44,988 nucleotides of DNA from Actinomyces massiliensis 4401292 (GCF_000269805.1 NZ_JH711481.1:363360-408347); one strand, 5' to 3'. Numbered from the stretch's first letter, positions 1 to 8,789 are shown. The notes: generated by a model not told the origin, from the letters alone. A program made the numbers and translations.

Positions 1-42
1 CTCAGATGTAATGACACACCACAACCTCGCACCGGTAGTACC

Positions 43-108
43 ACCGATCTCGAGCCGGAACCGGACCGATCTCGACACGGGTTACGACCGATCTCGACAC
101 GCGCGGCG
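43..108 (+). repeat. 22-bp tandem repeat array 1 (3 units)
   Basis: Three units of the core ACCGATCTCG start at 43, 65 and 87, exactly 22 bases apart. The third unit degenerates after its core. The array lies just beyond the terminator-like hairpin of the nhaC operon. No protein is plausible here; the open frames that cross it only translate the repeat. Confidence 0.85.
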
Positions 109-110
109 GG

Positions 111-140
111 GTGCTGTCCGCCGAGGCCGGCGGACAGCAC
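111..140 (-). terminator. Hairpin downstream of the nhaC operon
   Basis: GTGCTGTCCGCC at 111-122 and GGCGGACAGCAC at 129-140 are perfect 12-base complementary arms around a 6-base loop. The hairpin sits 15 bases past the nhaC stop. There is no U-run, so it may act as a pause or 3'-end stabiliser and not as a classical terminator. Confidence 0.6.
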
Positions 141-155
141 TGGCAGGCCTCCGCA

Positions 156-1694
156 TCAGCCCTCGGCGAGCATCCGCTCCCGCTCCTGCGAGGACAGGCG
201 TGCGATCCCGATGCCGGTCGCGCCCCAGAGCATCGCGAAGAAGATGGCGATCCAGTTGGAGACGGCCCACGGCATGTAGCTGAGCGTGGCGACACCCAGT
301 GTTCCGGCCATGTAGGCGCCCGCAGAAGTCCACGGGAGAATCGGCTCCCACACTGTCGCGGCGTCCTCGATCGTCCGAGAGAGGTTCTTCGGGTGCAGGC
401 CCCGGCGAACGTACTCATCGCGCAGCATCTCGCCGGGGATGAGGAGGGAGACCTGCCCGTTGGAGGTGATGCCGATCGTCGCGAGGCCCGTGACGATCGT
501 GGCGAGAATGAGGCCGAAAGTCGAGTGGACCGGCTTGAGGACCCGGGAGATGAGGACGTCGAGGGAGCCCGAGACCGACACGACGCCGGCGAAGCTGATC
601 GCGCAGAAGCAGATGAGCAGGACACTCATCATCGAGTTCATGCCGCCGCGGTTGAGGAGGCGGCTCACGTCCTCGATGACGGCGGAGGCGTCGAAGCCCG
701 CCTTGCCGACCATGTCGACCTCGAAGCCGTTGACCCCGGCGACGACGGCATTCTTGAAGCTCACGTGCTCGAAGACGACGGCGTTGATCATGGCGCAGGC
801 CGCGGAGACCAGCATGACGGGGATCGTCGGCTTCTTCCAGATGGAGCCGCCCAGGACGACGACGACCGGAACCAGCAGCAGGATGTTCCAGTTGAAGGCG
901 GCATCGAGGGTGCTCAGGATCGTCCCCACCTTCTCGGGAACGGCCCCGCCGTGGGACTGGATGCCGAAGATGGTGTAGACGACAGCCGAGACGAGGAAGG
1001 CGGGGACAGTGGTCCACATGAGGTGCCGAATGTGCGTGAAGAGGTTCACGCCGGTGGCGACCGAGGCGATGTTCGTCGTGTCCGACAGCGGCGAGAGCTT
1101 GTCGCCGAAGTAGGCGCCGGCGACGATGGCCCCTGCGACCATCGGCAGGTTCGCGTCCACACCCATTGCCACGCCCATGAAGGCGACCCCGACCGTGCCC
1201 GCCGAGCCCCAGGAGGTGCCGGTGCACAGGGAGACGATCGCCGTGACGATGAGGGCGATGAGGGCGAGGAATTTCGGGCTGATGATCTTCAGCCCGAAGT
1301 AGATGAGCATGGGGATCGTGCCGCCGGCCATCCACGTGCCGATGAGGAGGCCGACGCAGATGAGGATGAGGATCGCCGGCATGGTCTTGGCGATCTTCTC
1401 CGCGATCGACGAGATGATCTCGTCCCACCCGTAGCCGAGGTACCGGGCGACGACGCCCGCGACGACGGCCGAGGCGATGAGGAGCGGCTCGACGGGCAGC
1501 TCCGCGGCGATATAGCCGCCGCCCAGGAGGACGATGAGGGTGAGGACGGGGATCGCGGCGACCCAGACGCTGGGACTCCGATGGGCACGGGCCTTGTCGG
1601 CCCGGTCGGCCCGGTCGGCCCGGTCGGCCCGGGGGCTCTCGGAGCCCTGGGAGCTGGTGGAGCCGGCATCGTCCTTGATGCGGGATTCGGACAT
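156..1694 (-). CDS. nhaC: NhaC-family Na+/H+ antiporter
   Basis: This is a 512-residue polytopic membrane protein of the NhaC family. Members exchange Na+ for H+, or in MleN-like members couple Na+/H+ to organic-acid exchange. The family signature GAYFGDKLSPLSDTTN is at residues 193-208. Hydrophobic segments run from about residue 43 to the C-terminus. The N-terminus is hydrophilic and carries ADR repeats (about 22-33) encoded by a 9-bp tandem repeat near 1597-1635, which is probably length-variable. It is the last gene of a minus-strand operon, 27 bases after the aminotransferase-like gene. The regulator and PLP enzyme upstream suggest the substrate could be an amino-acid breakdown product and not only sodium, but the sequence does not decide this. 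Confidence 0.88.
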   Translation of the reverse strand: MSESRIKDDAGSTSSQGSESPRADRADRADRADKARAHRSPSVWVAAIPVLTLIVLLGGGYIAAELPVEPLLIASAVVAGVVARYLGYGWDEIISSIAEKIAKTMPAILILICVGLLIGTWMAGGTIPMLIYFGLKIISPKFLALIALIVTAIVSLCTGTSWGSAGTVGVAFMGVAMGVDANLPMVAGAIVAGAYFGDKLSPLSDTTNIASVATGVNLFTHIRHLMWTTVPAFLVSAVVYTIFGIQSHGGAVPEKVGTILSTLDAAFNWNILLLVPVVVVLGGSIWKKPTIPVMLVSAACAMINAVVFEHVSFKNAVVAGVNGFEVDMVGKAGFDASAVIEDVSRLLNRGGMNSMMSVLLICFCAISFAGVVSVSGSLDVLISRVLKPVHSTFGLILATIVTGLATIGITSNGQVSLLIPGEMLRDEYVRRGLHPKNLSRTIEDAATVWEPILPWTSAGAYMAGTLGVATLSYMPWAVSNWIAIFFAMLWGATGIGIARLSSQERERMLAEG

Positions 1695-1721
1695 GAAGGG
1701 ATACCTTTCTCAGTTGTTTTC

Positions 1722-3035
1722 TCAGTGAGTGGGAACAGATCGTGATTGAGAACCGGCGGCCCCGGCAGTGCTGCCGGCTTCAGCGGCGCCGGCAGTGCTG
1801 CCGGCTTCAGCGGCGCCGACCGCGCCGACCGCACGGATCTCACGGCACAGACGCGGCAGTGCGGCGGCGAGCTCGCCCGCCGGCAGGGCCGTGTTGATGC
1901 GGAACCAGCCCGCGTAGCGCTCCCCGAAGTCCTCGCCGGGGGTGACCGCGACGCGGCAGGCCCGCACCGCGCGGTCGAGGTCGGCCTCGTCGCGCAGGTA
2001 GGAGCGCGCATCGACCCAGACGAGGTAGGTGCCGTCGGGATCCGCGACGCGGGCGCGGGGCAGCTCGGCCCGGACGATCCTCACGGCCTCGGCGAGATTG
2101 GCATCGATGAAGGCGCGAAGGCGATCGACCCACGGACCCCCTCGGGTCCATGCGGCGATGGCCGCCGGAATCGCGAAGTAGGAGGGGTTGTGCAGGCCCA
2201 TCCGGCGCTTGGCGGCCTCGAGCTCGTCCCCGAGGTCCCCGGGGGCGAGGACGGCGGTGGCCTCGAGGCCGGCAATGGTGAAGGTCTTCCCGGGCGAGGC
2301 GCACTGGATGAGGCGGCCCGATTCCCACAGGGCGGGGCGGGTACTGGCGATGGGGGCGTAGCGGGTGCGTCCGGGGCGCTGGAAGTCGGCGTGGATGTCA
2401 TCGGAGAGCACGAGGACGCCGGTGGGCAGGACCGCATCGGCGACGGCGCCCAGCTCCTCGGCCGTCCAGATGCGGCCGGTGGGGTTGTGCGGATTGCACA
2501 GCAGGAACAGGTCGGCGCCGTCGAGCGCCCGCTCAAGGGCCGGGATGTCGATTCGTGCGGGCGATGCGGGGAAGTCGTCCAGGAGGAGGGGGACGCGGCG
2601 GATCTCGGCACCGGACCGCTCGGCGACCTCGAGGAGCGGCCCGTAGGCCGGGTCGAGGGTGACGACGACGGGCCGGGCGGCGCGGCGGTCGGGAAGGACG
2701 ACATTGAGCAGGGCGCTCACGCACTGGACGACGCGTGGGAAGAAGCGGACGCAGCCGGGCTCGGGCGCCCAGCCGTGCCGCTCGCGCTGCCAGAGGACGG
2801 CCGCCCGCCTGAAGTCGTCGAAGACCTCCGTGTACCCGTAGGTCCCGTGCCGCGCGGCCGCGGTGACGGCGTCGATCACGCACGGGGCGGTGCGTAGCTC
2901 CATGTCGGCAACCGACATGCTGACGGCTTCGGGCCCGAGGCGGGCGGCGAGTAGATCCCACTTCGCGCTGTGGGTGCCCCAGCGGTCGAGGTGCTCCTCG
3001 AAGCCCCCGGCCCCCGACGGCGGCGCGGCGGTCAT
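1722..3035 (-). CDS. MalY/PatB-type PLP-dependent aminotransferase or C-S lyase
   Basis: This 437-residue fold-type I PLP enzyme resembles MalY/PatB cystathionine beta-lyases, which cleave cystathionine or cysteine to a thiol, pyruvate and ammonia. Supporting motifs are SVADMEL near 41, NPHNPTGR at 181-188, the cofactor-binding SDDIHAD at 211-217 and the Schiff-base lysine in SPGKTF (Lys250). The ATG overlaps the TGA of the upstream regulator in an ATGA, so the two are probably translationally coupled. The C-terminus carries a 27-bp direct duplication that encodes an Ala/Gly/Ser-rich tail (about 400-430) absent from typical relatives, so the tail is unlikely to be catalytic. Whether it acts as a beta-lyase or an aminotransferase cannot be read from the sequence. 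Confidence 0.85.
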   Translation of the reverse strand: MTAAPPSGAGGFEEHLDRWGTHSAKWDLLAARLGPEAVSMSVADMELRTAPCVIDAVTAAARHGTYGYTEVFDDFRRAAVLWQRERHGWAPEPGCVRFFPRVVQCVSALLNVVLPDRRAARPVVVTLDPAYGPLLEVAERSGAEIRRVPLLLDDFPASPARIDIPALERALDGADLFLLCNPHNPTGRIWTAEELGAVADAVLPTGVLVLSDDIHADFQRPGRTRYAPIASTRPALWESGRLIQCASPGKTFTIAGLEATAVLAPGDLGDELEAAKRRMGLHNPSYFAIPAAIAAWTRGGPWVDRLRAFIDANLAEAVRIVRAELPRARVADPDGTYLVWVDARSYLRDEADLDRAVRACRVAVTPGEDFGERYAGWFRINTALPAGELAAALPRLCREIRAVGAVGAAEAGSTAGAAEAGSTAGAAGSQSRSVPTH

Positions 3036-3913
3036 GACGGATCCTCCGCCGCGGTGGCCGGGATCGAGGAGGCTGAAGACGCCGGGGGCTTGCCGTCCTC
3101 GCGCTGCCGGTCGGCGCTCTCGCCGATCTCGTTGAGGTAGTTGTAGATGGTGAATCGAGTCACGCCCAGGGCCTGTGCCGCCATCTCGACGGCGTCGCGC
3201 AGCATGAAGAAGCCGCGCCGCTTCAAGGAGCGGACGGCCTCCACCTTGTGCGCCTTGCGCATGAGGGAGACGGGCACGTCCTGCTCGGCAACAGCCTGCC
3301 GAAGGACGGCGGCGGCCAGCTCATCGACGTCGTGGACGAAGGCCTCTCCGCCGTCCGCGGAGCCGAGCGCCGCCGCGCCGCTCCGCTCATCCTGAGCATT
3401 CCGCTCGTTCTGCCCGACGCCCCCGACGCCCCCGCTGCCCCCAGCGTCGAGCCCGGCCTCGTTCTCACCGAGAATTGAGCGCGCGGCACTGCCGATGATC
3501 TGCCAGTCGGTCACGTCCCGATTGATGCACAGCGCGGCGGCGGGTCGGCCTGCGGCGTCACGGATGACGATCGTCGTCGATAGCAGGCTGCGGCCACTCG
3601 GAGAGGTCGTGCGATATCCGGTGCGCGTCTCGAAGCTGCCGCTGGCGGCGGTCTCGAGGAGCCGATCCGTGGCCGGGTCCCCGGGGCGGCGCCCGGTGAC
3701 ATCCCCCTCAATGGCGACGATCGAGTTGGGCAGGGCGGCGAGATCGTGAAGGACGATCTCCACGGGCCCGGGCAGCGAGCGCCCGAGAGGGCCGACAAGC
3801 TGGGACAGGACGGCGAAGACAGCCTCCCTGTCGGCGTCTCCGTCAGCCTCTCCGTCGGCGGCACCGGATCGCTCTTCTGATTTAGGACTATCACAGATGG
3901 AATCACTCTTCAT
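3032..3913 (-). CDS. YheO/DauR-type PAS and HTH transcriptional regulator
   Basis: The N-terminal part (about 25-140) matches YheO-like PAS domains, with motifs such as IVLHDL, NSIVAIEGDVTGR and ALCINRDVTDWQ. The C-terminal 60 residues contain a helix-turn-helix of the HTH_22 type (AAQALGVTRFTIYNYLNEIG). E. coli DauR of this family controls D-amino-acid catabolism. The linker is a low-complexity acidic stretch. An upstream in-frame GTG at 3925 has GGAG only one or two bases away, which is too close, so I chose the ATG at 3913, which has AAGAG and GGAG at better distances. It is the first gene of the operon with the PLP enzyme and nhaC, so it probably controls that operon. Confidence 0.8.
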   Translation of the reverse strand: MKSDSICDSPKSEERSGAADGEADGDADREAVFAVLSQLVGPLGRSLPGPVEIVLHDLAALPNSIVAIEGDVTGRRPGDPATDRLLETAASGSFETRTGYRTTSPSGRSLLSTTIVIRDAAGRPAAALCINRDVTDWQIIGSAARSILGENEAGLDAGGSGGVGGVGQNERNAQDERSGAAALGSADGGEAFVHDVDELAAAVLRQAVAEQDVPVSLMRKAHKVEAVRSLKRRGFFMLRDAVEMAAQALGVTRFTIYNYLNEIGESADRQREDGKPPASSASSIPATAAEDPS

Positions 3914-3973
3914 TGAGCTCTTCACACTCCATATCTAGCTCGATAGCAGCTATTAAAAGCCTTCATCGTTTTG

Positions 3974-3989
3974 TTGTTGAGGTCAACAA
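3974..3989. promoter_or_regulatory. Perfect inverted repeat between divergent regulators
   Basis: TTGTTGA and TCAACAA are perfect 7-base arms around GG, about 60 bases upstream of the DauR-like start and 300 bases upstream of oxyR. The placement suits an operator for the DauR-like regulator. The rest of the 3914-4289 divergent region shows no convincing gene. The oxyR Shine-Dalgarno AGGA lies 7 bases before its ATG. Confidence 0.5.
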
Positions 3990-4289
3990 TAAGCTGAAGA
4001 GTGGCCGGCGTCAACTCCTCTTTGAAGCCCTCAACACCCCGTGACACGCCTCCCCGCACCCCAGACCGGGCGGGTGTATGGACGAGCGGGCCGGCCGAAC
4101 CGGCAGCTGAGCGGCCCGGCCGAGTCGCCATCCGGACGGCCCGTCCGAGTGTGACGAACCACCACCGCCACCCCCGCTGTGATGTCACCTGTAAAACGGC
4201 TCAGATTAATTGGGAATACCGTACTGTTATCTAAAGAGTAGGCCTTCGCTTATCAAGAGCCCGACCATCTGACACCTTCAGGACTCCAC

Positions 4290-5219
4290 ATGCCCACTTC
4301 ATCCCCGCCCTCCTTCTCGCAACTCAGAGCCTTCGTCGCGCTATGCGATCACCAGCACTTCGGCGAGGCGGCCGCCACCCTCGGCGTGAGCCAGCCGAGC
4401 CTGTCCCAGGCGATCACCGCCCTGGAGAAGCGCGTCGGAGGAGAACTGGTCGAGCGCACCACTCGCCGAGTCCTCGTCACCCCGCTCGGCGAGACCCTGC
4501 TCCCCTACGCCCGCGAGGCCGTCCTGTCCGCGGAGTCGTTCAACGACGCCGTCGCCAGTCAGGGCGCCGCTCTGACCGGGACGATGCGCCTGGGCCTGAT
4601 CCCCACCCTCGCCCCCTACATGGCCCCGGTGATCCTCGACGGCCTGCCCGCCGAGCTGCCCTCCCTGCACCCCGAGCTGCGCGAGATGGTCACCGGCGAC
4701 ATCCTGGACATGCTGAGTCAGGGCCGTCTCGACGCCGCCGTCATCGCCATCGACGTCGACCTCCACCGCGCCGCCGCCGTGCCCATGTTCGACGAGCCGC
4801 TCGTCGTCCTGGTCCCCCGGAACCACCCCTGGGCCGGACGCACCGACCTGAGCACCGAGGAGCTCGAGGAGCAGCAATTGCTGCTCCTGGACGAGGGCAA
4901 CTGCCTGCGCGACCAGACGCTGGCCCTCTGCCAGCGCTACAGCTCCCACCCGCCGGCCGCCGTGGCCACGACCCTGTCCACGGTCGTGCGCATGGTCGTC
5001 CATGGCGTGGGCATCACCGTCGTGCCCGAAGGGGCGCTGCGCATGCTCGACCATGAGGACTACGCCGTCGCGCGCTTCGCCGGTCGCGGCCCGGTGCGCC
5101 GGATCGGCATCGTCCACCGCACCTCGTCCTCGCGCTCGGAGGATTTCACCCGACTCGCGAAGGTCCTCACTCGACTGGCGGCCGACGCCGGGCTGCCCAT
5201 GCTCCCCCTGAACGGCTGA
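4290..5219 (+). CDS. oxyR: OxyR-like LysR-family peroxide sensor
   Basis: This 309-residue LysR-type regulator has an N-terminal winged HTH (about 8-65, with GVSQPSLSQAI) and a C-terminal sensor domain. The key OxyR feature is present: two cysteines nine residues apart in the NCLRDQTLALC motif (Cys205 and Cys214). These match the peroxidatic and resolving pair Cys199/Cys208 of E. coli OxyR, which form a disulfide with H2O2 and switch on peroxide defence genes. AGGA precedes the chosen ATG by 7 bases. No ahpC, ahpD or katG gene adjoins it here, so its targets are probably elsewhere. The gene ends close to a hairpin element and a repeat array. Confidence 0.88.
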   Translation: MPTSSPPSFSQLRAFVALCDHQHFGEAAATLGVSQPSLSQAITALEKRVGGELVERTTRRVLVTPLGETLLPYAREAVLSAESFNDAVASQGAALTGTMRLGLIPTLAPYMAPVILDGLPAELPSLHPELREMVTGDILDMLSQGRLDAAVIAIDVDLHRAAAVPMFDEPLVVLVPRNHPWAGRTDLSTEELEEQQLLLLDEGNCLRDQTLALCQRYSSHPPAAVATTLSTVVRMVVHGVGITVVPEGALRMLDHEDYAVARFAGRGPVRRIGIVHRTSSSRSEDFTRLAKVLTRLAADAGLPMLPLNG

Positions 5220-5243
5220 GCGCGTACAACGGCGGCGGGCCCC

Positions 5244-5314
5244 GTCGAGGTCGACTTTTTCGAACGAGATCGACGGTGGCGCCGTCTGTTTCGTGCGAAA
5301 AAGTCGATCTCGAC
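5244..5314. repeat. Long hairpin element, family A copy 1
   Basis: The outer arms are about 24 bases with two mismatches. The left arm contains GTCGAGGTCGACTTTTTCG and the right arm its near-complement. A GC-rich inner hairpin (GACGG...CCGTC) sits in the loop. The element lies between oxyR and the lipid kinase, just before repeat array 2. Related copies are at 23012 and 24960. Confidence 0.8.
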
Positions 5315-5332
5315 GTACAGGCCCCAGCGCGG

Positions 5333-5420
5333 ACCGATCTCGCGGCGAGTTGCGACCGATCTCGACGCGGAACCGGACCGATCTCGAGCCGGAGTGCGAC
5401 CGATCTCGACGCGGCCGCTC
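5333..5420 (+). repeat. 22-bp tandem repeat array 2 (4 units)
   Basis: ACCGATCTCG cores begin at 5333, 5355, 5377 and 5399, with exact 22-base spacing. The 12 bases after each core differ between units. The array ends about 50 bases before the lipid kinase start and is followed by its putative -10. Confidence 0.88.
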
Positions 5421-5457
5421 CCCCGCGGCCTCCCTGCCCCAGAATCGACTTCGCCCG

Positions 5458-5463
5458 TACGCT
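5458..5463 (+). promoter_or_regulatory. Leaderless-type -10 (TACGCT) for the lipid kinase
   Basis: TACGCT lies 7 bases before the ATG at 5471. There is no Shine-Dalgarno sequence, so transcription would begin at or next to the start codon. Confidence 0.5.
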
Positions 5464-5470
5464 GGAGCAC

Positions 5471-6493
5471 ATGACCACGCGCCGGGACACGACGAGGGCA
5501 CGCACACGCCCCCTGGCCTGCGTCGTCGTCAACCCCAGCAAGCCCGCGGCGACCGACGCCGTCAGACGGCGCATCACCACCTCCCTGCGCAATGCCGGCT
5601 ACGTCGAGCCGGTCTGGCTGGAGACCACGCCCGCCGAGCCCGGCGTCATGCAGGCGCGCCTCGCCGTCGCCTCCGGGGCGAGCCTCGTTGTCGCGGCCGG
5701 CGGAGACGGGACCGTGCGAGCCGTCGCCGCCGGCACGGCCCGCACCGGCGTCGACATGGCGATCCTGCCCCTGGGCACTGCTAACCTCGCCGCCCGCAAT
5801 CTCGGCCTGCCCATCGGCCGCCTTGAGGCGGCACTCGAGGTGGCCGCACACGGCACAGCCCGGCCCGCGGACCTGGCGTGGGTGAGCACCGAGCCCGGCA
5901 GCGCCTCCCTTCCCGCACCGCCAGGCGGTTGGGCGCGCCCCACGCTGGGGAGCGAGCACGTCTGCATGGTGGTGGCCGGGATCGGCTTCGACGCGGGCCT
6001 GGTCGCCTCCACGCGCCCCGAGCTCAAGGCGCGGATCCGTTGGGGCGCCTACGCGGTGGCCGCGGTCGCCAACCTCGACTCCCCCCATATGGACATGGTC
6101 GTGCGGGTGCGAGAGACCGACGGCGGTGAGCGGGTCGAGCGCCTGCGCGGGCGCACCGTGCTGGTGGCCAACGGGGGTCGCCTGCCCGCCGGGATCACGC
6201 TGCTGCGCGAGGCGCGCATGGACGACGGCGTGCTGGATGTCGCGGTGATCGACACGGTCGGCGGCGTGGCCGGATGGAGCTCCCTGGCGCGCCAGGTCCT
6301 ACCGCCCTTCGCCGCCACCTACTCCGACCCCGCCCGCGCGCTGGGACGCGTGACTCTGCGTCGCGGCACCGAAGCGATCATTCGGCTCACCGACTCGGCA
6401 CCGGTCCAGGTCGACGGCGAATTGATCGCGCCCACACGCGGCCTGAGAGCGCGTATGGATGCGGGCTCGCTCCTCGTGCGGCGCCCCGACTGA
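5471..6493 (+). CDS. Diacylglycerol/sphingosine kinase-like lipid kinase
   Basis: This 340-residue protein of the DagK/LCB5/YegS family phosphorylates a lipid alcohol such as diacylglycerol with ATP. VVVNPSKP at 18-25 and the nucleotide-binding GGDGT at 77-81 are diagnostic, followed by the LPLGTANLAARNLG motif near 96-109. A C-terminal beta-sandwich with the VDGE motif is present near the end. The frame stays open 65 codons further upstream, but those codons translate the hairpin and repeat array. The ATG at 5471, preceded by a TACGCT -10, is the likely start. The gene converges on pheA with a gap of about 45 bases. Confidence 0.87.
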   Translation: MTTRRDTTRARTRPLACVVVNPSKPAATDAVRRRITTSLRNAGYVEPVWLETTPAEPGVMQARLAVASGASLVVAAGGDGTVRAVAAGTARTGVDMAILPLGTANLAARNLGLPIGRLEAALEVAAHGTARPADLAWVSTEPGSASLPAPPGGWARPTLGSEHVCMVVAGIGFDAGLVASTRPELKARIRWGAYAVAAVANLDSPHMDMVVRVRETDGGERVERLRGRTVLVANGGRLPAGITLLREARMDDGVLDVAVIDTVGGVAGWSSLARQVLPPFAATYSDPARALGRVTLRRGTEAIIRLTDSAPVQVDGELIAPTRGLRARMDAGSLLVRRPD

Positions 6494-6539
6494 GCAGGCG
6501 TCCGGCGCACTTCTCTCTCCCCCCCTTCGCCGAGAAACC

Positions 6540-7496
6540 TCAGAGCGTGCGGCCCGCCAGGACGTCGCCCACCCAGGCACGGGCGACAACGAAGTCCTTG
6601 TCGCTCGTCCCGGCGGGCACCACCACGGGGCGGGCGTCCAACCGCGGATAGGAGCCCAGGAAGCGCACCACCGGGCACGTGCGGTGCAGGCCGATGAAAG
6701 CCGCCTGCAGGCGCTCCTCGCGGATATGCCCCTCGGCGTCGATGGAGAACCGGTACCGGCCGAGCGAATCCCCCACCGGCCGGGACTCGATGCGGGTCAG
6801 ATTGACGCCGCGAGCGCTGAACTGCTCGAGCATGCTCAGCAGGGCGCCCGAGCGGTTGTGGGAGAGCTGGACGAGCAGCGTGGTCTTATCGGCGCCGGTG
6901 GGCTCGCCGACCCGCCCGGGTCGCGCGACCTTGACGAAACGGGTCACGGCGTCGGGGTTGTCGGCCACGCCCCCGGCCAGCACGTCCAGACCGTACTGCT
7001 GGGCGGCCAGCGGGTTGCACAGGACCGCCTGATACCCCAGGGCCTCGGCGTCCGCGGCGCCGTCGGCCTCCGCAAGGGCGCGCGCCGGCGCGGAGGTGGA
7101 GGTGCCGGCGACGTAGCTCGCCTCGGGCAGGTGCTGGTGGACCCAGCCGCGGCACTGCGCCCAGGCGTGGGGGTGGGTGGAGATGGCGCGCACGTCGTCG
7201 AGCGCGACGCCGGGGCGCCCGGCCAGCACGAAGGTGATCGGCACGGCCATCTCGGCGGTGATGACGAGCGGCGCACCCGCCACGAGGTTGTCGAGGGTCG
7301 CGTTGACCCCGCCCTCCACCGAGTTCTCGATGGGGACGACGGCGGCTTCGGCGGCCCGGTCGCGCACGCGATCCAGAGCGGTGGGAACGTCCTGGCAGGA
7401 GTCGAGGACGACGTCGTCTGGGGCGACCTGCCGCAGCGCCATTTCGCAGAAGGTGCCGGAAGGCCCCAGGAAGGACCAGGTGGGAGCGGGGTTCAT
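6540..7496 (-). CDS. pheA: Prephenate dehydratase
   Basis: This 318-residue enzyme converts prephenate to phenylpyruvate in phenylalanine synthesis. The start region has the FLGPSGTFCE motif (9-17). The catalytic domain shows PIENSVEGGVN and the NPDAVTRFV segment with the catalytic Thr. The C-terminal ACT domain carries the LTRIESRP motif used for phenylalanine feedback inhibition. There is no chorismate mutase domain, the usual monofunctional form in actinobacteria. The frame extends 54 codons upstream, but family members begin at about this ATG, and TAGGCT lies 7 bases upstream of it, so I chose 7496. Confidence 0.93.
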   Translation of the reverse strand: MNPAPTWSFLGPSGTFCEMALRQVAPDDVVLDSCQDVPTALDRVRDRAAEAAVVPIENSVEGGVNATLDNLVAGAPLVITAEMAVPITFVLAGRPGVALDDVRAISTHPHAWAQCRGWVHQHLPEASYVAGTSTSAPARALAEADGAADAEALGYQAVLCNPLAAQQYGLDVLAGGVADNPDAVTRFVKVARPGRVGEPTGADKTTLLVQLSHNRSGALLSMLEQFSARGVNLTRIESRPVGDSLGRYRFSIDAEGHIREERLQAAFIGLHRTCPVVRFLGSYPRLDARPVVVPAGTSDKDFVVARAWVGDVLAGRTL

Positions 7497-7503
7497 GGCG
7501 CCA

Positions 7504-7509
7504 AGCCTA
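7504..7509 (-). promoter_or_regulatory. Leaderless-type -10 (TAGGCT) for pheA
   Basis: On the minus strand TAGGCT is followed by 7 bases and then the pheA ATG, with no Shine-Dalgarno sequence. Confidence 0.55.
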
Positions 7510-7682
7510 AATTGTCGATCCGGCATGTGCGGGATGCCTGACTCGACGCAACTCGACGCACGCCATGATCGGGTGCGCGACTCCGCCGATCCGAAACACG
7601 CAGTCCCGACGACGTCGTTCCCCGGCCTCTCCGAACCCGTGAGCATTCGCGCGCACAAGCGGCCGCGGAATCATCCGCCCGG

Positions 7683-7792
7683 ACCGATCTCGACGCGGAA
7701 CCCGACCGATCTCGAGCCGGAATACGACCGATCTCGACGCGGAGTACGACCGATCTCGCGGCGGAAGTGAACCGATCTCGAGGCGGAATAGG
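7683..7792 (+). repeat. 22-bp tandem repeat array 3 (5 units)
   Basis: Cores start at 7683, 7705, 7727, 7749 and 7771. The last unit runs directly into the TAGGCT -10 of the next gene, so the array occupies the expected -35 and upstream promoter space of the kinase-like gene. Confidence 0.9.
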
Positions 7793-7794
7793 CT
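7789..7794 (+). promoter_or_regulatory. Leaderless-type -10 (TAGGCT) inside the last repeat unit
   Basis: TAGGCT lies 6 bases before the GTG at 7801. It falls within the 22-base footprint of the last repeat unit (7771-7792). Confidence 0.55.
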
Positions 7795-7800
7795 GGGCGG

Positions 7801-8760
7801 GTGAGCAGCGCCGGTCCCACCTTCCGCAAGCACGACGATCTCCCTGGCGCCACCGGCCTGGAGGCCCTGGGCCTGGAGTGGCTGGCCGAGCCCATGGCCG
7901 ACGGCGGCGCCCACGTGGTCCCGGTGACGACCGGCCCGGGTTGGATCGATGAGCCCCGGCTGGCCGCCGGTTCCGTGACCGCTTCCGCCGCGGAGGCCTT
8001 CGGACGAGCGCTCGCGGTCACGCACGCCGCGGGCGCCCCCGTCTTCGGAGCGGCTCCGCCCGGTTGGGACGGTCGCACGCAGATGGGCCGCTCGAACGAG
8101 CGCATCCGACCCTGCCGGAGCGAACCTGCAGGAACCGCGCCCCGGCGATGGGGCGAGTTCTTCGCCGAGGACCGTCTGGCCCCCTACCTGGCGCCCTGTC
8201 TCGATCAGGGGTCGATGACGGCGCGGGATGTCGCCGTCATCGAGAGGGTCTGCGAGCGCCTGCGCGACGGCGCTTTCGACGCCGACCAGCCCGCGCTCGT
8301 GCGCCGAGCGGCCCGCGAGCGTGGGGACAGGATCGCCGTCGCCCGCACCCATGGCGACCTGTGGACCGGCAACGTCATGTGGGTGCCCGAGTGGACCATC
8401 GACTGGGCGCCGCCCCGGGCGGGACGCGGGCCGGGAGCCGACGACGCAGACGCCCCGGCGACCGCTGACGACCCCGCAGCACTCCCGGACCCGGCTCCAC
8501 GGAGAGGCGACGTCGTCGGCGTCCTCATCGACCCGCTCGCCCAGGGCGCGCACGGGGAGACGGACCTGGCGGCCCTGGGCGTGTTCGGGCAGCGCCATCT
8601 GGAGCGGATCGTCGCCGGATACGACGAGGCCTCGCCCCTGGCGGACGGGTGGCGCGAGCGCGTGGGCCTGCACCAGCTTCACCTGCTCATCATCCACGCC
8701 TTCATCTTCGGGGGCTCCTACGGCGCCGAGACGGCGTCCGTGGCCCGCCGCTACGCATAG
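7801..8760 (+). CDS. Fructosamine/ketosamine-3-kinase-like protein
   Basis: This 319-residue protein of the fructosamine kinase / aminoglycoside phosphotransferase-like family resembles enzymes that phosphorylate ketosamines on glycated protein or small amines so that they decompose. The catalytic HGDLWTGNV motif is at 184-192 (Asp186), and the metal-binding LIDPLAQGAHGETDLA lies further on. Between them is an unusually long, Asp/Pro/Ala-rich insert (about residues 205-238). The GTG start is supported by a TAGGCT six bases upstream. The product could act on another amino sugar. Confidence 0.85.
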   Translation: MSSAGPTFRKHDDLPGATGLEALGLEWLAEPMADGGAHVVPVTTGPGWIDEPRLAAGSVTASAAEAFGRALAVTHAAGAPVFGAAPPGWDGRTQMGRSNERIRPCRSEPAGTAPRRWGEFFAEDRLAPYLAPCLDQGSMTARDVAVIERVCERLRDGAFDADQPALVRRAARERGDRIAVARTHGDLWTGNVMWVPEWTIDWAPPRAGRGPGADDADAPATADDPAALPDPAPRRGDVVGVLIDPLAQGAHGETDLAALGVFGQRHLERIVAGYDEASPLADGWRERVGLHQLHLLIIHAFIFGGSYGAETASVARRYA

Positions 8761-8789
8761 GCGCCCAGCCGCCCGCGCGCCGGCGCACG

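Noticed and set aside
3922-4188. 88-residue open frame between the divergent regulators
   Set aside because: It covers the operator-like palindrome, has no ribosome site and has a biased composition.
5276-5470. N-terminal extension of the lipid kinase
   Set aside because: These codons translate the hairpin element and the repeat array. The family begins at the ATG at 5471.
7497-7658. N-terminal extension of pheA
   Set aside because: The extra 54 residues resemble nothing in the family, and a promoter-like TAGGCT lies within them.
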